Assembly: GCA_019695185.1 (NCBI GenBank)
Contig: JAIBAN010000058.1
Location: 1-53,091, forward strand
Direction: 5' to 3'
DNA length: 53,091 nt
Source of the DNA: Blastocatellia bacterium
Lineage (GTDB): Bacteria > Acidobacteriota > Blastocatellia > Chloracidobacteriales > Chloracidobacteriaceae
The notes below the pieces were generated by a model. It worked only from the letters and a program-made list of their open reading frames with translations, searched no databases and was not told the DNA's origin. Below are positions 17,248 to 26,700 of this stretch, one piece after another. The position numbers were made by a program, and so were the translations under genes. The first letter of the stretch is position 1. Each line of letters opens with the position of its first letter.

Positions 17248-19320
17248 ATGAAGATGCACACTTTTGTTGAAAACGCCCAAAATATCGGCCTGACCTGCCG
17301 GAGACTTCTCAATCAACATTTCAAAATCGTTCTGCTGCTCGCTTTCATTGTGACGGGTTGTCTGGCTCTGGCAGGCTGGAATATCCGCAAGCAGGCTCTC
17401 CAGCGGTTGGACCAAACCCGAAGCCAACTGGCCAGGGAAAACCGCGTTCCCTTTGAACGAAACCTGCTGGACCCCCTTCAGACCACAGCCATCACATATT
17501 TTCAGTCAACCGGGACCATCCGCGCCGTGGCTCCTTTTGCCGGTGACCTATATGCCGCAACGGATGCCGGACTGCTCAAACTCGCACCAACGGGGCAACT
17601 GCTCCGGCACTTCACAGTGCTGGATGGTTTGCCCGAAAGTGATTTGACCTGTTTGTTTGTCTTTCAATCCCGGTTGTGGATGGGAACCCAAAGCCAGGGA
17701 CTGGTCACCTTTGACGGCAAACGTTTTGAGCACTGGAGATGGTTGGACCGGCAGGCCCAAACCGTGACCGCCTTCTGTGAGGATGCCGGGACATTGCTGA
17801 TTGGAACCCGTGCCGGCGGCCTGATTCAATTTGCCGGAAACACGTTTCAGGAAATCAAGGGAGGCCCCGCAAAAGTGCGTCTGACCGGCATTTCCTCCCT
17901 GGGCAAATTTGGTGCCTGCCTCTTTGTGGGAACCTTTGCCGAAGGGTTATGGATGTATCAGAACGACCATTGGCAGCAGGTCACCGTGGCCCAGGGGCTG
18001 CCTTCCAACCGGGTCATCGGGGTTCTGGTCCAAAACGGGCACCTGCTGGTTGTAACCGATTTTGGGGTCGGCGTAACGGAATTCAGGGAGTTGGCTGAAA
18101 TCCCGCTCGATTCCACCGGAATGGTGTTTCGCACGATAGCCACGCTGCCGCCGCTTTCAGCCCTGGCGGTTTGGGCAGGAACCTGTTTTTTGGTCCGCGA
18201 CAATGGAGAGTTGTTCCGGTTGGCCGAACCCAAAACCGGCTGGACCGCCGAACCACTCTCCGATTTGGGTTGGAACCCCGGCCCTGGTTTTTCCGGAGCC
18301 GGGCTGGCCCCTTCAGACAACGCCCTGTTTGTCTTTGGCGAAGGCGGGATTTGGCAAACCCAAAAAGGTCCGGAAGCCGGTTCCCGCCTGACCCTCACGC
18401 CGTTTTATGTTCCACCCCGGCAGGCTTTTCCCACTCGGAACGTGATTTCCGCAGTGGGGTTGGATTCCGCGCAAAACCTCTGGGTCGGTACCTTTCGCAC
18501 CGGGCTGGATGTGGTGGCCCCGGATGGCCGCCCATTGACCCACCTCGAATCCGAAATGGTCCGGGAAATCAACACCATTACCTTGAATGCCAAAACCGGT
18601 GAGGTGCTGGTGGCCACCTCCGCCGGTGTGGTGGTGTTTGACAAACAGTTCCATTCCAGGGTGATAACGGTTTCCGAAGGTCTGCTCCACAATGCCACCG
18701 CCCAGGTTTTGCCTTTGGACGGTGAATTTCCCGGTTCTCCGAAACAGGGAAGCGGGGGCATCATGGCGGCCACCAGCCGGGGCCTTTCCTTTGGTTCACC
18801 CGGAGCGATGAACGGAATGACCAATATCCAGGGCTTGCCGGGCAATTCGGTAACCGCCATGCTCCCGTACAAAGGCACCTGGATGGTCGGCACAATGGGC
18901 GGACTGGCTGAAATCGCGGCTGGCAGGGTGGTCCGTACCTTTACCACGGCCAATTCCAAATTAACCAACAATTGGATTTCAGGTCTGGCGGGAATGGGTG
19001 ACCGGTTGTTTGTGGGAACCTATGGCGGAGGCGTTCTGGAATTGCTGCCCTCCGGTGAATGGCATGCTTTTACCACTGAAATTGGCAAGGCCACCGTCAA
19101 TCCCAATTGCATGATGGCTCACCGCAAACACCTGTTTGTCGGGACCCTCAACGGTTTGTGGGTGATGGATTTGGAAACCCGCCAATGGACCCGTTTGACG
19201 CGGGAACTCCCTGGGGCAATTGTGCTCAGTCTGGCCGCTGACCAGCGCTATCTTTGGGTCGGAACCACCAGCGGCATTGCCCGGATTGAACTGGCTTATT
19301 TTGATCAAAGAGTTGGATGA
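17248..19320 (+). CDS. Membrane-anchored two-component-type beta-propeller protein
   Basis: 690 residues. There is one N-terminal transmembrane segment (about residues 25-45, IVLLLAFIVTGCLALAGW). The rest is a series of about twelve short motifs of the type G-T-x-x-G-L (for example GTQSQGLVTFDG, GTRAGGLIQF, GTMGGLAEIA), the Reg_prop blades of sensor kinases. That number suggests two six- to seven-bladed propellers, probably periplasmic. Unlike hybrid sensor proteins it ends without kinase or HTH, so any signalling must go through a partner. No good SD is visible before the ATG. It lies between the Septu pair and the vWA-UDG-ART gene in the same direction; a functional link is not shown. Confidence 0.75.
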   Translation: MKMHTFVENAQNIGLTCRRLLNQHFKIVLLLAFIVTGCLALAGWNIRKQALQRLDQTRSQLARENRVPFERNLLDPLQTTAITYFQSTGTIRAVAPFAGDLYAATDAGLLKLAPTGQLLRHFTVLDGLPESDLTCLFVFQSRLWMGTQSQGLVTFDGKRFEHWRWLDRQAQTVTAFCEDAGTLLIGTRAGGLIQFAGNTFQEIKGGPAKVRLTGISSLGKFGACLFVGTFAEGLWMYQNDHWQQVTVAQGLPSNRVIGVLVQNGHLLVVTDFGVGVTEFRELAEIPLDSTGMVFRTIATLPPLSALAVWAGTCFLVRDNGELFRLAEPKTGWTAEPLSDLGWNPGPGFSGAGLAPSDNALFVFGEGGIWQTQKGPEAGSRLTLTPFYVPPRQAFPTRNVISAVGLDSAQNLWVGTFRTGLDVVAPDGRPLTHLESEMVREINTITLNAKTGEVLVATSAGVVVFDKQFHSRVITVSEGLLHNATAQVLPLDGEFPGSPKQGSGGIMAATSRGLSFGSPGAMNGMTNIQGLPGNSVTAMLPYKGTWMVGTMGGLAEIAAGRVVRTFTTANSKLTNNWISGLAGMGDRLFVGTYGGGVLELLPSGEWHAFTTEIGKATVNPNCMMAHRKHLFVGTLNGLWVMDLETRQWTRLTRELPGAIVLSLAADQRYLWVGTTSGIARIELAYFDQRVG

Positions 19321-19434
19321 CTTCGCTTTGCGCCGCCTCTGCCTTGTGGCATTGTGTGGAAACAGCAACTCAGAAATTTTCAACATGTGTCTCTCTCATT
19401 TTGCTCCCCAGCCTTTTGAAGGAGAATTTAATTC

Positions 19435-22400
19435 GTGGAAATTACCTATAGCCTTTCCCAGTCCGTTCTTTCACGCACCCAAACCACCACGCTCGACCTG
19501 CTGCTGACCTTTCAAGCCGAAACCCCAACCAAGACAACCGCTGGCGGACGCCGCCCGCTGAATCTGTGTCTGGTCATTGATAAATCGGGGTCCATGCATG
19601 GAAAACCCCTGGACAACGCGACCCGCGCAGCGGAACTGCTGGTCAAACAGTTGGGACCCGACGACGTGCTGTCGGTGGTGGCTTATGACAATATGATTGA
19701 AACCGTGGTGCCGCCCGGTCCCGTGACGGACCCGGCGGCCATCGGGAAGCTGATTCGGAAAATCCGCTCCGGTGGTGCCACCAATCTCCACGGGGGCTGG
19801 AACGAGGGATGCAAGCTGGTCGCAGAAGCAACCGGACGCCCCTTTCTGCGGCGGGTTTTGCTGCTGACCGACGGTCAGGCCAATATCGGCATTACCCATC
19901 CCGCCCAACTGATTTCACTGGCCAAAGAACAGGCTCAGGCGGGAATCATCACCACCACCCTGGGATTCGGACAGGACTTCAACGAAGACCTGCTGATTGG
20001 GATGGCCGAGGCCGCCGGGGGGAATTTCTATTACATTGAAACCCCGGAAGATGCCACCCAGGTCTTTTTGATTGAAGGGGAAAGTTTAACCTCGATTGCC
20101 GCCCAGCACGTGACACTGACGCTCAGACCCAACCAGGAATGTCAGGTTTCCATTCAGGAGGTGTTGAACCGTTTTCCGGCCCAAACCAACCCGGATGGTT
20201 CAATCAGTTTGTATCTTGGCGATTTGTTTGGTGGGGAAGACAAATTGCTGGCTCTGACTCTGGCGGTTCCACCGCAAAACCGCAAACCCAGCGCCTTTGC
20301 CCAGCTTTGGAAAAAACTGGGGCTTGCAACCGGAGAAAAACAGGCATTGCCGGAAAACGCCTTTCCGCTGGTGGAGGCACGCTTTTCGTTTCATCCGGCC
20401 ACGGCAGGCGGAGACGAGGTCAAACACGAAGACCGGCTGCTGGTGGTGGCTTCGTTGGGAAGCGATGCGGACGTTGCCGCTGCTCCCGTGGATATGGACG
20501 CCCTGCGGGCCATCAGCCGGATTCGAGTGGCCCGCGCCAAGGAACTGGCGGTTGAAAAAGGCGACACCAAGGATTTTTCCGGAGCAGCAGCTTTGTTGCG
20601 ACAGGAAATTGCAATCCTGCGGGCGCGGGGAATGGAACAGGAATTTGAAATTGCTGAGGAAATCGCCCAGCTTGAATATTTTGCCGAGCAGTTTGAGCAG
20701 GGACGGTTTCCCGTTGCCGTCCGCAAGATGATGCGGGACCAAGCCTATCAGGGGCGCAATCGGAACCGCTCCGACCTGACCGCCCGTGGTTCCGGCGGCG
20801 GTTCCGCCAAAGGGCTTGAAACGACCGAGGATGCCGGGAACGGCGTCGTCGTGGTCTGTGTCCGCGAAGGCGGGAAACTGCGTCTCAAAGCCGTTTCCGA
20901 GGGATTTGACCAGGGGTTGAATGTGCTCTTTCCCCGCAGTATCCGCGAAGAAGGGGCGCAGTATGTGGTGGAAGGTTTAAGCGAAAGCGAAACCGGAACC
21001 TTTTACCTGCCGGTTGGCACCATTCGCCGCTTTGCCGGAACGGTGGCCGGAACCATTGCCGGCGGGGGAAGCCTGGGCGACCCGCTGGGATTGACCGAAT
21101 TGTTTCAGGGAGGAGGGGAACCCTGGCTGCCCTTGCTCAAGCCGGCGATTGAAGCCCTGCCGGAGGCGGCTTCGTTTATTGGAACCAACCGGGACCAAAA
21201 TATTGTTCCGGTGCGGGAGCTGACCTTTCAGGCCCTTAAACCGAATCCGCCGGAAAAATGGAAAGTCGTGGTCTTTGGCCAAAATCCTTACCCACGGGTC
21301 GAATCCGCCACCGGCATCGCCATGTTTGACAATACCTTTGGCGATTGGAAAGACAGCCAGTTTGGCAAGGTGACCAGCATCCGCTGCATCATCAAAGCCG
21401 CCGCGATGTGGAAACATGGCATCCCCAAGGCCACCCCGATTGCGGATATTCGCGCCCTGTTGGCCAGGCACAGCACCGTTCAGCCGCCGGAATGGTTCCA
21501 GGCCATTCTGACGCAGGGCGTATTGCTGCTGAATGCGTCGTTGACTGCCAGTAGTGACGCCACCCGCAACAATGCCGGGGAAATCGCCCGCCATACCGAT
21601 TTCTGGAAACCGGTGGTGGAAAAAATCGTGGAGGAAATCCTGCGCTCCAAACAGGCAGCGGACGACCACCACAAAGGAGTGGTTTTTGTCTGGTGGGGCA
21701 GTCATGCCAAAGCCTTGCGCCGCACGGTGGAACGGCTCCAAAAGAAATATCCGGCGGTTCCGGTCAAGCATATTGACCATCCCAACCCGGCAGCCCAGGG
21801 CGACATTTTCTGTGACGGAAATCATTTTGGGACGGTCAACGAGGCGCTGCGTTCCCTCCAAATGGATGAAGTGGACTGGCTGCCCAGCAGCGGGTGGAAC
21901 AAGGCTGCAACCAGCGGGAAGACGGTTTCAACCAGCCGGGAGGAGGAGGCCGACCGGATGGGCGATTTCATTTCCAAAACCATGGAGTTGCACAAGTTCT
22001 ATCTGGAACGGCTCCAGGAGGTCAAAGAGGAGGCGCAGGTTGATTTGCCCGGCATTTTGGGCATTTTGAACCTGCCTCCGGTACCCTTTGACGTGGCCAT
22101 GAACCCCATCACCGGTTTGGTGAAAGGCATCGAACATTTTGCCAAACGCTCGGTTGAGTTTGCCCAGCGGAAAGTGGGCAAAGCACAGGGAAAAACTGAA
22201 AACCTGACCGAGCACGAAATCGCCGCCCTGTATTTGTACACTTGTGAATCACTCTTTTACCGCCACATGAATGCCGCGTTGCGGAACCCGAATCGGGAAG
22301 CTGTCCAGCCGTACCACAATTATCTGCACCTGTTGCTGTCGGCACTTGCCAAACTGAAACACTATTCGGGCAGCCTTTGGCGGGGGGTCGCATTGGATAT

Positions 22401-22689
22401 GCGAGGGCAGTATCCCAAAGACCGGATGGTAACCTGGTGGGGTGTTTCCTCCTGCACCTCCAAGCTCTCGGTGGCCCATGCCTTCCTCGGCTCCAAGGGC
22501 AAACGGACACTGTTTGAGGTCATTCCGACCTCGGCAGTCTCGATCAAATTGTTTTCGGCTTTTACCGGTGAGGAAGAGTATCTGTTGGCACCGGGCACCC
22601 GTTTGAAAGTGGTGGAGGTCCTCCACGAAAAAACCGGTCTTTCCACCATCCGGCTGGAAGAGCAAGCGGGAGACCGGGGAGTCTCGTAA
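19435..22689 (+). CDS. vWA - uracil-DNA-glycosylase-like - ADP-ribosyltransferase fusion
   Basis: 1084 residues, no signal, so cytoplasmic. Residues 42-215 are a vWA domain with complete MIDAS (DKSGSM D49/S51/S53, T116, D146 in LLTDG). Residues 340-440 are helical; 468-535 a short beta-rich module; then a Gly-rich linker. Residues 570-818 align with family-1 [23 protein letters not shown] precedes GQNPYP (615-620), [10 protein letters not shown] (695-704), VFVWWG, HPNPAAQ (782-788). Compared with E. coli Ung, Tyr66, Asn123 and His187 equivalents are kept, but Asp64 is Asn617 and Leu191 is Ala786. Residues 925-1075 are an R-S-E ADP-ribosyltransferase: R983 (LWRGV), SSCTS (1005-1009), E1046-x-E1048. 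Start GTG with AAGGAG at 19418. It is likely a DNA-sensing or DNA-modifying toxin-type effector (inference). I know of no described protein with this order. Confidence 0.85.
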   Translation: MEITYSLSQSVLSRTQTTTLDLLLTFQAETPTKTTAGGRRPLNLCLVIDKSGSMHGKPLDNATRAAELLVKQLGPDDVLSVVAYDNMIETVVPPGPVTDPAAIGKLIRKIRSGGATNLHGGWNEGCKLVAEATGRPFLRRVLLLTDGQANIGITHPAQLISLAKEQAQAGIITTTLGFGQDFNEDLLIGMAEAAGGNFYYIETPEDATQVFLIEGESLTSIAAQHVTLTLRPNQECQVSIQEVLNRFPAQTNPDGSISLYLGDLFGGEDKLLALTLAVPPQNRKPSAFAQLWKKLGLATGEKQALPENAFPLVEARFSFHPATAGGDEVKHEDRLLVVASLGSDADVAAAPVDMDALRAISRIRVARAKELAVEKGDTKDFSGAAALLRQEIAILRARGMEQEFEIAEEIAQLEYFAEQFEQGRFPVAVRKMMRDQAYQGRNRNRSDLTARGSGGGSAKGLETTEDAGNGVVVVCVREGGKLRLKAVSEGFDQGLNVLFPRSIREEGAQYVVEGLSESETGTFYLPVGTIRRFAGTVAGTIAGGGSLGDPLGLTELFQGGGEPWLPLLKPAIEALPEAASFIGTNRDQNIVPVRELTFQALKPNPPEKWKVVVFGQNPYPRVESATGIAMFDNTFGDWKDSQFGKVTSIRCIIKAAAMWKHGIPKATPIADIRALLARHSTVQPPEWFQAILTQGVLLLNASLTASSDATRNNAGEIARHTDFWKPVVEKIVEEILRSKQAADDHHKGVVFVWWGSHAKALRRTVERLQKKYPAVPVKHIDHPNPAAQGDIFCDGNHFGTVNEALRSLQMDEVDWLPSSGWNKAATSGKTVSTSREEEADRMGDFISKTMELHKFYLERLQEVKEEAQVDLPGILGILNLPPVPFDVAMNPITGLVKGIEHFAKRSVEFAQRKVGKAQGKTENLTEHEIAALYLYTCESLFYRHMNAALRNPNREAVQPYHNYLHLLLSALAKLKHYSGSLWRGVALDMRGQYPKDRMVTWWGVSSCTSKLSVAHAFLGSKGKRTLFEVIPTSAVSIKLFSAFTGEEEYLLAPGTRLKVVEVLHEKTGLSTIRLEEQAGDRGVS

Positions 22690-22693
22690 AACA

Positions 22694-22940
22694 GGACTGA
22701 GGACTGAGGACTGAGGACTGAGTTTATTTTCAACTCTCATGATCTTTGACAATCAAAATCGGTAATGACCTGGACCTTTCAGTTTTTTCTTCACCGCATG
22801 GCGATCTTATTATCGGTTTCGTTTGTCAAACTTCATGAGGAAAATTACGCCAACCAAATTCAGTTCAGGCTTTTTCACTGATGGCTTCCTCCGAACCATG
22901 AAAACAAACTCAGTCCTCAGTCCTCAGTCCTCAGTCCTCA
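22694..22940. repeat. Heptamer inverted-repeat element C (GGACTGA type)
   Basis: Left arm 22694-22722 has four GGACTGA units; right arm 22909-22940 has four or more inverted units (CTCAGTC). The spacer is about 185 nt and unlike the core of the TTCAGGG elements. It starts 5 nt after the stop of the vWA-UDG-ART gene and runs into the 5' end of the next gene. Confidence 0.75.
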
Positions 22941-23569
22941 ATCCTTTTACAGTGGCGGACCGCCTGGTGCAATTTACTGATGGAAACGGGAAAACCGTCC
23001 AAGCAGAGTTGGGTGAACTGACTGATTTTGGATTTTTGGAAATTTCCCCTTCCGGAAACCTCCTGGGCCGTTCGTTTGTCACACCTGATGGAATGTTGTT
23101 GGTGGCAGACCTGAAATCCTTTCCCGGAACGGTGGAAACTGCCTTCGAACGCCTGTGGCACGCCCATTTTCGGCGCAATTTCAAACGGGTGGGGATGGGA
23201 CTTGCACAATGGAACGAGTTGCATTCAATGGGCGAGACCGTCTTTCAAAGGTGCCTGGAACAACTTCCGGCTCCCGGACGGAAATTTCAGCAAGGGTATC
23301 TGGAACCAACTGCGGCTGGTTTTCGCCCCATCCTTCCCAGAGGAGTGAATCCCAGCCTGCCGGAACTGGCCCTCACCGGGTTGAATGAAACAGAAATCAG
23401 CCAGGGATTGGCGTGCCTGCCGGTTCTCATCGAATCCAGGACTCTGTTTTTGCACGAAGGACTGGTTGACCTGCTTTCTCAAGAACCGGCTGGCCAGGGA
23501 ACGACCCGGCGGTTTCTCAAAGTCATGGCTGGCATGGCGGCTTTGAGTCCGATAAGATTGACTATGTAG
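22898..23569 (+). CDS. Unrecognised protein downstream of vWA-UDG-ART gene
   Basis: 223 residues from the ATG at 22898 (a TTG at 22823 gives 248). No signal, no membrane segment and no motif I recognise. It has a compact alpha/beta look (VQAELGELTDFGFLEISPSG, later ETAFERLWHAHFRRN). The first 15 codons after the ATG (TNSVLSPQSSVLNPF) are read through the right arm of heptamer element C, and no SD precedes either start. The true start is therefore uncertain, and the repeat may have overwritten the original 5' end. Its position right after a toxin-type gene makes an immunity or accessory role conceivable, but nothing in the sequence shows it. Confidence 0.55.
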   Translation: MKTNSVLSPQSSVLNPFTVADRLVQFTDGNGKTVQAELGELTDFGFLEISPSGNLLGRSFVTPDGMLLVADLKSFPGTVETAFERLWHAHFRRNFKRVGMGLAQWNELHSMGETVFQRCLEQLPAPGRKFQQGYLEPTAAGFRPILPRGVNPSLPELALTGLNETEISQGLACLPVLIESRTLFLHEGLVDLLSQEPAGQGTTRRFLKVMAGMAALSPIRLTM

Positions 23570-23635
23570 CGCATATTCCTCATTTTCAAACCCATCGACC
23601 CAACGCCTTTTCCCTCTTACAAAAAAACACGAAAA

Positions 23636-23661
23636 AACCTGGAAATGACATTTCCCAGGTT
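23636..23661. terminator. Hairpin closing the conflict-island block
   Basis: AACCTGGAAAT pairs with ATTTCCCAGGTT with one bulged base and loop GAC. It starts 67 nt after the last gene of the block. A-runs precede it on the plus strand, so the T-run is on the minus strand; it may work in both directions. Confidence 0.55.
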
Positions 23662-23795
23662 TACCTTGGATTGAACTTATTGTAATAATGTTAATACATC
23701 TTAATATCATTCACGCCTCAACACCGTGAACCCCGGTTCCAATCCGCTTCGAACAACAATTCCAATTGATGGACCAACACCCAAGGAGGACCTTT

Positions 23796-26700
23796 ATGCC
23801 ATCATTCAGCCAGCCCCCAAAACGAATTTTCGGGATTGCACTCTTCTTATTCTCTCTGTGTTGGGCAGTTACCCTCTGGGGGCTTCCCACATCTTCCCAG
23901 GCTGACACCAAAGCCGTCCGCCAGCAGGAACCCCAGCCCCAGGAAGTAAAACTGACCCGCGAGCCAAACGAAACCGACAACGAATATGAAGCCCGCTTGC
24001 GGTTGCTGCGGGATGCCGGAGTTCTGGCTCAACCGGCTGCCGGTACCGGTTCAAAATTGAAACTGGACCCTAAAGTTCCTCCCTCAAACGACATTTGCAG
24101 CGGAGCGGAAGTGGTTCCGGCAGCCGGACCCTTTCCGTACCTGACGGCTTTAACCAACATGGCTGAAGCGACTTCAACCGGTGACCCCGCTGCTCCTTCC
24201 TGCGGCGGGACAACCCAATCGTTCAGCACCTGGTACACGTTCACCCCCAACGCAACAGGAAGCTATCGTTTCTCATTGGGCGGCGGCGGAACTCCTGCAC
24301 TGACGGGTACTCAACTGGTAAATTTTGCTCCGGCCCCGACGTTTACTTCGGCTTCGGCGCAAAATGACGCCAGTTTTCCGATTGATACCGTCATGACGAT
24401 TTATTCCTCACCGGGAGGCTGTGCCGGTCCCTTTACCCAAGTGGCCTGCGATGATGATGCCGGTCCGGGAGCCCAATCCGAAATCACATCGAATCTGACC
24501 GCCGGCACGCAATATTTTGTCTTGGCGTATTTGCGCAGTGCGACCCCGGTGGTTTTTCCCTTCAACGGAATGCAGTTGTTTGTGACCACCACGGTTCCGG
24601 TCAATGACACCTGCGCCAACGCCCAGGCTTTGACCCTGAACCAAATCGCCGTGGGTGAAACCACCGGCGGGACCAACGATTTCAGTGTTGCGTCAAACGA
24701 CCCGGCCTGGACCACCGTCAACGGAAATGTCGTGATTGGAAACCTGCCCACGACCACCCCCGGCAACGATGTGCTCTATTCCTTCACAGCCCCGAATGCC
24801 GGGAATTACACATTCACGGTTTTCAATGCCCAATCCATCATTTTAAGTGCTCCCAACCCGGCGATTTATCTGGTGAATGGCCCTGCCTGCCCTGCTCCCG
24901 GAACGGTTTCCATGCTGGCCGGTGCGAACCGCTCCACCGTCAGCGAACGGATTTCCAACTTTCCCATGACCGCCGGTCAAACGGTGTATCTGGTTTGCGA
25001 CGGGGTTTCCTCCGGAACCGCAGGTGATTATGCCTTTTATGTGCAGGTTACCCAAAACACCAGTGAAAACGAAACGACGGTTCAGGCCATCAACGAAACA
25101 CCCGGAACCGCCTCCACCCTTTCCTGCGGAATCGAAGGATTTATTGGAACCACCTCGGACGTGGATTTTTACGCCCTGCCTGCCCATGCCGCCAATTCCC
25201 GGCTTTTTGCCATGGTGAGCGGAGCCGCCAGCAGCACCAGCGGTGAGTTTGACCTGCGGGTGACGACCACGGCTGACACGCTGGAATCAGATTCCTCCGA
25301 TAACGACAATCCTTTTGGCGGGTCTTCCCCCAACGTGGCGGGAACCATCCTGCCTGCCGGGTCGGCTTTCCTGAGTATATCGAACGGTTCCATCACGCCG
25401 GCGGTGGGTGCTCCCTATCAAATCTATTCGGTCATTCAGCCGCCTATCGGGTCGGCCACAACGGAAACCGCGGCAGCCAACAACCTGATTACCGATGCCG
25501 GAGTTCAAACCGGGAATTACTTTTCAGGCACCATGTCGAGTTCAACCGATTCGGATTTGTATCGGTTTACTGCCAATGCAGGAGATGTGATGTTCCTGAG
25601 CCTGGACACCGACCCGTTGAAGGACAACACACCGTTTAACGGACGGTTGGACCTGCTGGATGCCAATGGAAACGTTTTGTCACGGGTCAATGACAGCAAC
25701 GGAACGTCGTCGCTCTGTTTTAGCTGCACGGGTACCCTGACGGCTTCGACTCCCAATTCACCAGCCGAAGGCATACTGTTTACGGCGTTGGCAACCGGGA
25801 CCTATTACGCCAGAGTTTCGCTTTCAACCGGGACGGCAGGCGATTACCTGCTTTCCATTTCCACCAACTGTCAGGGCGTGAGTGTCAGCAATACAGCGCC
25901 GACCTTTACTCCGGCAGCCGCGCTTTCCCGCCAACAGGGAAGTACGGCGGGAGCAGCCGTGACGGTTGGAACGGCAAGTGACGTGGAAACTCCGGCGGGC
26001 AGTCTGACCGTGACCCAAATTGCGGGCGGGACCGCCACCGGCATTACCGTGACCGGTATCACGAACACCAACGGAACGGTGAGCGCAGTGGTGACGGCTG
26101 GTTGTACGGCCACCTCCGGAACGGTTCGGTTCCAGGTAACCGATGCGGGAGCCCTGACCGGAACGGGTGATTTGCAGGTCAATGTGACCCCCAATGCCGG
26201 ACCAACCCTGACCTATGGCAACACCTCGGTGAATGCCAATGGTTCAACCACCGTCAACCCCGCCACCGGACCAACCGACAACGGGACTATCTCCTCCATT
26301 ACAGTTCAGAGCCAGGGAACCTATACCGGGACGATTTCGGTCAATAATTCAAGCGGCGTGGTTTCCATCTCAAACGCCGGTCCGGTAGGAACCCATACCA
26401 TCATCATTCGGGCCACCGATAATTGCGGTGCCAATACCGATGCGACCTTCCAGTTGACAGTGAATCCGGCAGGAAACACTCCGCCCACCATCCAGGCCGG
26501 CGGGCCGGTCACAAGCCAGCAGGGTTCGGCTGGAGCCGGGGCCACCATTGCCACGGTCACCGATGACGCCGGGAATGGAACCGTTACCGTTACGGCAACC
26601 ACGGTGCCGACAGGTATCACCGTAACGGGCATCACCAACACGAATGGCACCATTACCGCCACGGTTGCGGCCCTGTGCAATGCCACCGTGGGGAACAACA

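Noticed and set aside
20977..21861. 294-codon minus-strand frame opposite the UDG-like domain
   Set aside because: The sense frame carries clear UDG motifs; the antisense has none.
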